Source: Deinococcales bacterium
GTDB taxonomy: Bacteria; Deinococcota; Deinococci; Deinococcales; JAAFIG01
NCBI GenBank assembly: GCA_013298595.1
Contig: JAAFIG010000009.1
Location: forward strand, 1 to 64,000
Reading direction: 5' to 3'
DNA length: 64,000 bases
Within the stretch, counting starts at the first letter, position 1. Each line of letters begins with the position of its first letter. Positions 60,994 to 64,000 of the stretch are shown here, one piece after another. The notes under the pieces were generated by a model. It was not told the DNA's origin. It worked only from the letters and a program-made list of their open reading frames with translations, and ran no database searches. The position numbers were made by a program, and so were the translations under genes.

Positions 60994-62165
60994 GTATAAC
61001 AACTCGAGTAATTACAGCTATGTTACTCGTGGCAATTGCCACCATTGGCATGCCTGCTCTAATTACTTTATTTTCTGCCGAACAACAATTTCGCCAACCA
61101 AACGAACGCGGGCGAGAAATCTCGGCTGTGCTTCGCAGCGTCGAAGCGCTTTGTGCCGACCAACCACCCGTAGGTTTAGTCTGCCCCAAACCTCGCCCTG
61201 AAGATTTTGCCCCACGCCCATCACGCAACCGCAGCGGCATTCCATTTATTGACCCCAGACCTTGGGTTGCCCAAGCTGTCATAGTCGGAGTCAGCATCGC
61301 CTTAATAATGGCATTGGGTTTAGCTTTACTCTTATCAAAACGCATCAGCAAACCCATTCAAAATGTATCAGCCGCTGCCGCTCGAGTAGCCCACGGCGAC
61401 CTCAGCGCTCGAGCCGATATACAAGGTTCAGATCGGGATGAACTCAGCACTTTAGGACAAAATTTTAATCGGATGGCAGCTCACCTCGAAGCCCAAGCCA
61501 CCATGCGTCAAAATCTTTTTGCCGATATCGCCCACGAACTTCGCACCCCACTGAGCGCCATCAAAGCACGATTAGAAGCCCTCGAAGACGGTGTGATGCC
61601 TCTGGATTTAGAAGCCATTCAACGCTTATCAGGACAAACCAGATTACTTGAACGCTTGGTCGAAGATGTGCGTTTATTATCTCTTGCCGATGCTGGCACA
61701 TTAACCCTCGAGTTACACAATACCGACATCACCGCTTTAGCCAAAGAAACCCTAGAAGTATTCCAAGCCAAAGCCACACAACACCAAATCACCCTCGAGT
61801 TACACAGCCACCAAATAATCCAATCTAAAGTAGATGCCAACCGATTACAACAAGCTATTGGCAACTTACTGGAAAATGCCATTCAGCACACTCCAGCAAA
61901 AGGTCGTGTCCGACTCGAGTTACAACAAACCACACAGGCAATTGAAATTCAAGTCTCTGATACCGGCTCAGGAATTCCACCCGAAGCTTTAACACGCATC
62001 TTTGAAAGACTCTACCGAGCCGATGCCTCGAGAAACCGAGCTACTGGAGGGAGTGGCTTAGGGTTAGCCATTGTCAAAACCATTGCCGAACTACACCAAG
62101 GTACAGTCAAAGCCAAAAATCTTAGCCCGCATGGGGCGGCACTTTGTATTACGTTGCCGTTATAA
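60990..62165 (+). CDS. Sensor histidine kinase
   Basis: The 391-aa kinase has two transmembrane helices (about 8-28 and 92-115) enclosing a short periplasmic sensor of about 65 residues, with two cysteines (ALCADQPP and LVCPKPRP) that could form a disulphide and a proline-rich end. Then follow HAMP (about 115-168), HisKA with His182 (DIAHELRTP) and HATPase with N-box NLLENAIQHTP and G-boxes SDTGSGIPPE and GGSGLGLAIVK. It probably senses an envelope or antibiotic signal for the adjacent pump. Confidence 0.95.
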   Translation: MSITTRVITAMLLVAIATIGMPALITLFSAEQQFRQPNERGREISAVLRSVEALCADQPPVGLVCPKPRPEDFAPRPSRNRSGIPFIDPRPWVAQAVIVGVSIALIMALGLALLLSKRISKPIQNVSAAAARVAHGDLSARADIQGSDRDELSTLGQNFNRMAAHLEAQATMRQNLFADIAHELRTPLSAIKARLEALEDGVMPLDLEAIQRLSGQTRLLERLVEDVRLLSLADAGTLTLELHNTDITALAKETLEVFQAKATQHQITLELHSHQIIQSKVDANRLQQAIGNLLENAIQHTPAKGRVRLELQQTTQAIEIQVSDTGSGIPPEALTRIFERLYRADASRNRATGGSGLGLAIVKTIAELHQGTVKAKNLSPHGAALCITLPL

Positions 62166-62224
62166 AATATAAAGCTTTGCGCTTAATACGTTTAACAAGT
62201 AAAACTCAAGGGTTTTTGCAAGTT

Positions 62225-62252
62225 GGGCGAGGCACGCTTCGCACCCTACTGG
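62225..62252. repeat. Short GGGCGAGGC-type hairpin
   Basis: GGGCGAGGC-ACGC-TTCGCACCC, an imperfect inverted repeat followed by TAC, similar to 11249-11272 and to 58818-58838 (rev.). The 158-bp gap here (62166-62323) otherwise holds the promoter of the next gene. Confidence 0.45.
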
Positions 62253-62288
62253 TTATTGGCATGCCCCACAGTGTTCTGCCTTAGCCCT

Positions 62289-62317
62289 TTGCCCTCCTCA
62301 CCTAGAAGCGTTACACT
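62289..62317 (+). promoter_or_regulatory. Leaderless promoter of 2-phosphoglycerate kinase
   Basis: TTGCCC (62289-62294), 17-bp spacer, TACACT (62312-62317), then 6 nt to the ATG at 62324. Confidence 0.75.
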
Positions 62318-62323
62318 ACTGCC

Positions 62324-63790
62324 ATGCGCGAGATTCATGTTTCCAGTGGTGGTCATGACTTTCCTTTTTCCAAAGGATTAGTTGTTGAATCATTGTTGAA
62401 TGCAGATATTCCTCGAGAATCTGCCATGGTGATTGCTCGTCGGGTTGAGCAGCGCCTTGTCGATGAAAAACTCAAGATGATTGATCCACACACATTAAAA
62501 CGCATTATTCTCGAGGAAACCCAAGATGTTTTAGGGATTGCAGCGGCTCAGAAACTCGAGCGGCAAACCACAGCTTTTGAGGATGTGATTGTCCGTGATG
62601 GTGAGCGGAGTATTCCGTTCAGTAAAGGGTTGTTGTCGCGATCTTTAGAATTAGCAGGTATTCCAATTAAAGATGCTTTTGGTTTTGCTAAAGATTTAGA
62701 AAAACAATTGCGGGTACAGGGTATCTCGGAGATTTCTCGAGCCAGTTTAGAAAATATTACCCTCGAAGAACTCGAGCGAGTCTATGGTGAGGAACGCAAA
62801 GATGCCTATCTCGAGCGGTATCAACGGGCAACTCAAGTGATGGTGCTTGAAGATGATGAAGGTGTCAGTTTTCCATTTTCAAAAGGTATTTTGGCACAGA
62901 GTTTAATGGCAACGGGTCTAAACCCTGCTAATGCTCATCAGATTGCTCGTGAGATTGAAATTCATTTGCTCGAGGAGAACGAATTGGTGGTTTCGCGGGA
63001 TCGGCTTCGCCAAATTGTGATTACCGCTTTAACAGTAGAAGCAGGAGAAGAAGTCTCGAGGCGTTATACGTTGCTGCGTTCAATTCGTCGTCCTGAAAAA
63101 CCAATTCTTATTCTTATTGGTGGGGTCACAGGCACGGGTAAAAGTGTGTTAGCCGCAGAAATTGGCTATCGTTTAGGGATTACTCGAGTTGAGTCCAGCG
63201 ATTCCATTCGTCAGGTGATGCGAGCCATGATTAGTAAAGAATTGCTACCAGCTTTGCACTCGAGTACTTTCGATGCTTGGACTGCAACCCTCGAGCCAAT
63301 CGAAGAAGCTCAGTTTAAACGCGGTGGTGGGCGTAAATTTGTCAAACCAACCAGAGATCAGTTATTGGATGGTTTCCGCGACCAAGTCAAACAAGTTTCG
63401 GTCGGAATCCGTGCCATTGTTGAACGAGCCAGCAACGAACATACCAGCATGATTATTGAAGGTGTGCATATTGTGCCAGGGTACTTACCCGTAGATTTAT
63501 TCGAGAACGCCATTGTGGTGCCTATGGTGGTTGCTGTTCGTACCGAAGATGCTCATCGGCAAAGATTTTACAGCCGTGATGCCGAAACCAACAAGCACCG
63601 CCCAATGCAGCGTTACCTCGAGCATTTTGAAGATATCCGCAATTTACAAGAATACGTTGAACGCTTAGCTCGAGCCGTTGGTGTGCCCGTGATAGATGCC
63701 GAGAGTTTAGATGCGGCTGTTGAAGGTGCTATCGAAGTGATTGCCCAACGTGTGATGACCTTACAAAAACGCAAAGTGGTGGCTGTTTGA
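62324..63790 (+). CDS. 2-phosphoglycerate kinase with three ATP-cone repeats
   Basis: The 488-aa protein has three repeated ATP-cone-like modules, each beginning with an (F/I)PFSKGL-type motif (residues 13-19, 97-103, 183-189), then a P-loop kinase domain: GVTGTGKS (267-274), ESSDSIRQVMRAMIS, a lysine-rich phosphate loop and IIEGVHIVPGY. It phosphorylates 2-phosphoglycerate to 2,3-bisphosphoglycerate in archaeal homologues, the first step of cyclic bisphosphoglycerate synthesis. The reaction here is inferred from that family. It is leaderless. Confidence 0.8.
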   Translation: MREIHVSSGGHDFPFSKGLVVESLLNADIPRESAMVIARRVEQRLVDEKLKMIDPHTLKRIILEETQDVLGIAAAQKLERQTTAFEDVIVRDGERSIPFSKGLLSRSLELAGIPIKDAFGFAKDLEKQLRVQGISEISRASLENITLEELERVYGEERKDAYLERYQRATQVMVLEDDEGVSFPFSKGILAQSLMATGLNPANAHQIAREIEIHLLEENELVVSRDRLRQIVITALTVEAGEEVSRRYTLLRSIRRPEKPILILIGGVTGTGKSVLAAEIGYRLGITRVESSDSIRQVMRAMISKELLPALHSSTFDAWTATLEPIEEAQFKRGGGRKFVKPTRDQLLDGFRDQVKQVSVGIRAIVERASNEHTSMIIEGVHIVPGYLPVDLFENAIVVPMVVAVRTEDAHRQRFYSRDAETNKHRPMQRYLEHFEDIRNLQEYVERLARAVGVPVIDAESLDAAVEGAIEVIAQRVMTLQKRKVVAV

Positions 63791-63797
63791 GGTGCCT

Positions 63798-64000
63798 ATG
63801 AATCTCGAGCAAATACTGGCAATTTCCCAAAATTTGCATCGCCATATTTGCCCTCGGCAAGTGCTCGGTGCACGCATGGGTTTACTGGCAGGCGAACTTC
63901 TCGAGCTTACATTGCCCAGAGAAGATAAACGCCTTGTGGTGCTGGTCGAAACCGATGGCTGTTTTGCCGATGGTGTTTCGGCTGCCACTGGTTGTTGGTT
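63798..64000 (+). CDS. FmdE-family protein, N-terminal part (cut by window edge)
   Basis: Only the first 67 codons are in the window. They begin MNLEQILAISQNLHRHICPR and include the pattern ICPRQVLGARMGLLAG and VETDGCFADGVSAATGCW, both diagnostic for FmdE (formylmethanofuran dehydrogenase subunit E family). Such proteins have a putative metal-binding Cys/His site; in bacteria their job is uncertain. The ATG is 7 bp after the 2-phosphoglycerate kinase stop, so the two are probably one unit. Confidence 0.85.
   Translation, partial: MNLEQILAISQNLHRHICPRQVLGARMGLLAGELLELTLPREDKRLVVLVETDGCFADGVSAATGCW

Overview
The window is chromosomal DNA from a bacterium that I place in the Deinococcota (Deinococcus-Thermus), although its GC content looks much lower (roughly mid-40s percent by eye) than the well-known members. 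The placement rests on several genes read together: an EF-Tu start very close to Thermus EF-Tu, a homoisocitrate dehydrogenase of the Thermus lysine pathway, a pilM-N-O-W-Q type competence/pilus cluster, BshC (bacillithiol), a 2-phosphoglycerate kinase with ATP-cone repeats, and promoters whose TANNNT -10 box lies about 6 nt before the start codon (leaderless mRNAs). The species is not identified.

The most striking feature is not a gene. The palindrome CTCGAG recurs about six times per kb (96 counted by eye in the first 16 kb; about 15 expected by chance in the whole 64 kb), in all reading frames and in intergenic DNA. It behaves like a highly iterated palindrome comparable in style to cyanobacterial HIP1, but with a different sequence. 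It thins out or disappears in several low-GC genes, which marks them as probable late arrivals.

Layout: 1-360 tuf start and tRNA-Thr. 390-11.2 kb mixed genes (XdhC, YdcF-like, subtilisin-like lipoprotein protease, esterase, large GGDEF-EAL protein, a cysteine-less FmdB relative, a P-loop protein, an enolase-superfamily epimerase). 11.3-30.2 kb a complete 14-subunit complex I operon, nuoA to nuoN, read leftward from one clear promoter. It is broken in at least five places by non-nuo genes (HTH protein, two lipoproteins, Uma2 nuclease, two membrane proteins, an 89-aa protein). Several gaps are bridged by micro-ORFs of 20-60 codons whose start and stop codons overlap those of their neighbours. 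30.3-42.6 kb mixed genes: HD-GYP, patatin, RlmI-like methyltransferase, divergent GH10 xylanase and GH5 cellulase, S41 protease, ASCH, nucleotidyltransferase, GNAT, phosphoesterase, Bax1-like nuclease. 42.7-49.4 kb the type IV pilus assembly operon, including two proteins that share a C-terminal PilP-like domain. 49.7-53.7 kb homoisocitrate dehydrogenase, SRPBCC protein, BshC. 53.7-62.2 kb a tripartite MacAB-TolC-type efflux operon with two TolC genes, divergent from an OmpR/histidine-kinase pair; the shared promoter region holds a perfect 16-bp inverted repeat. 62.3-64 kb 2-phosphoglycerate kinase and the start of an FmdE-family gene.

Together the genes suggest a respiring, naturally competent, polymer-degrading bacterium (secreted xylanase, cellulase, proteases) with c-di-GMP signalling. 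All calls come from reading the sequence; no database search was possible.
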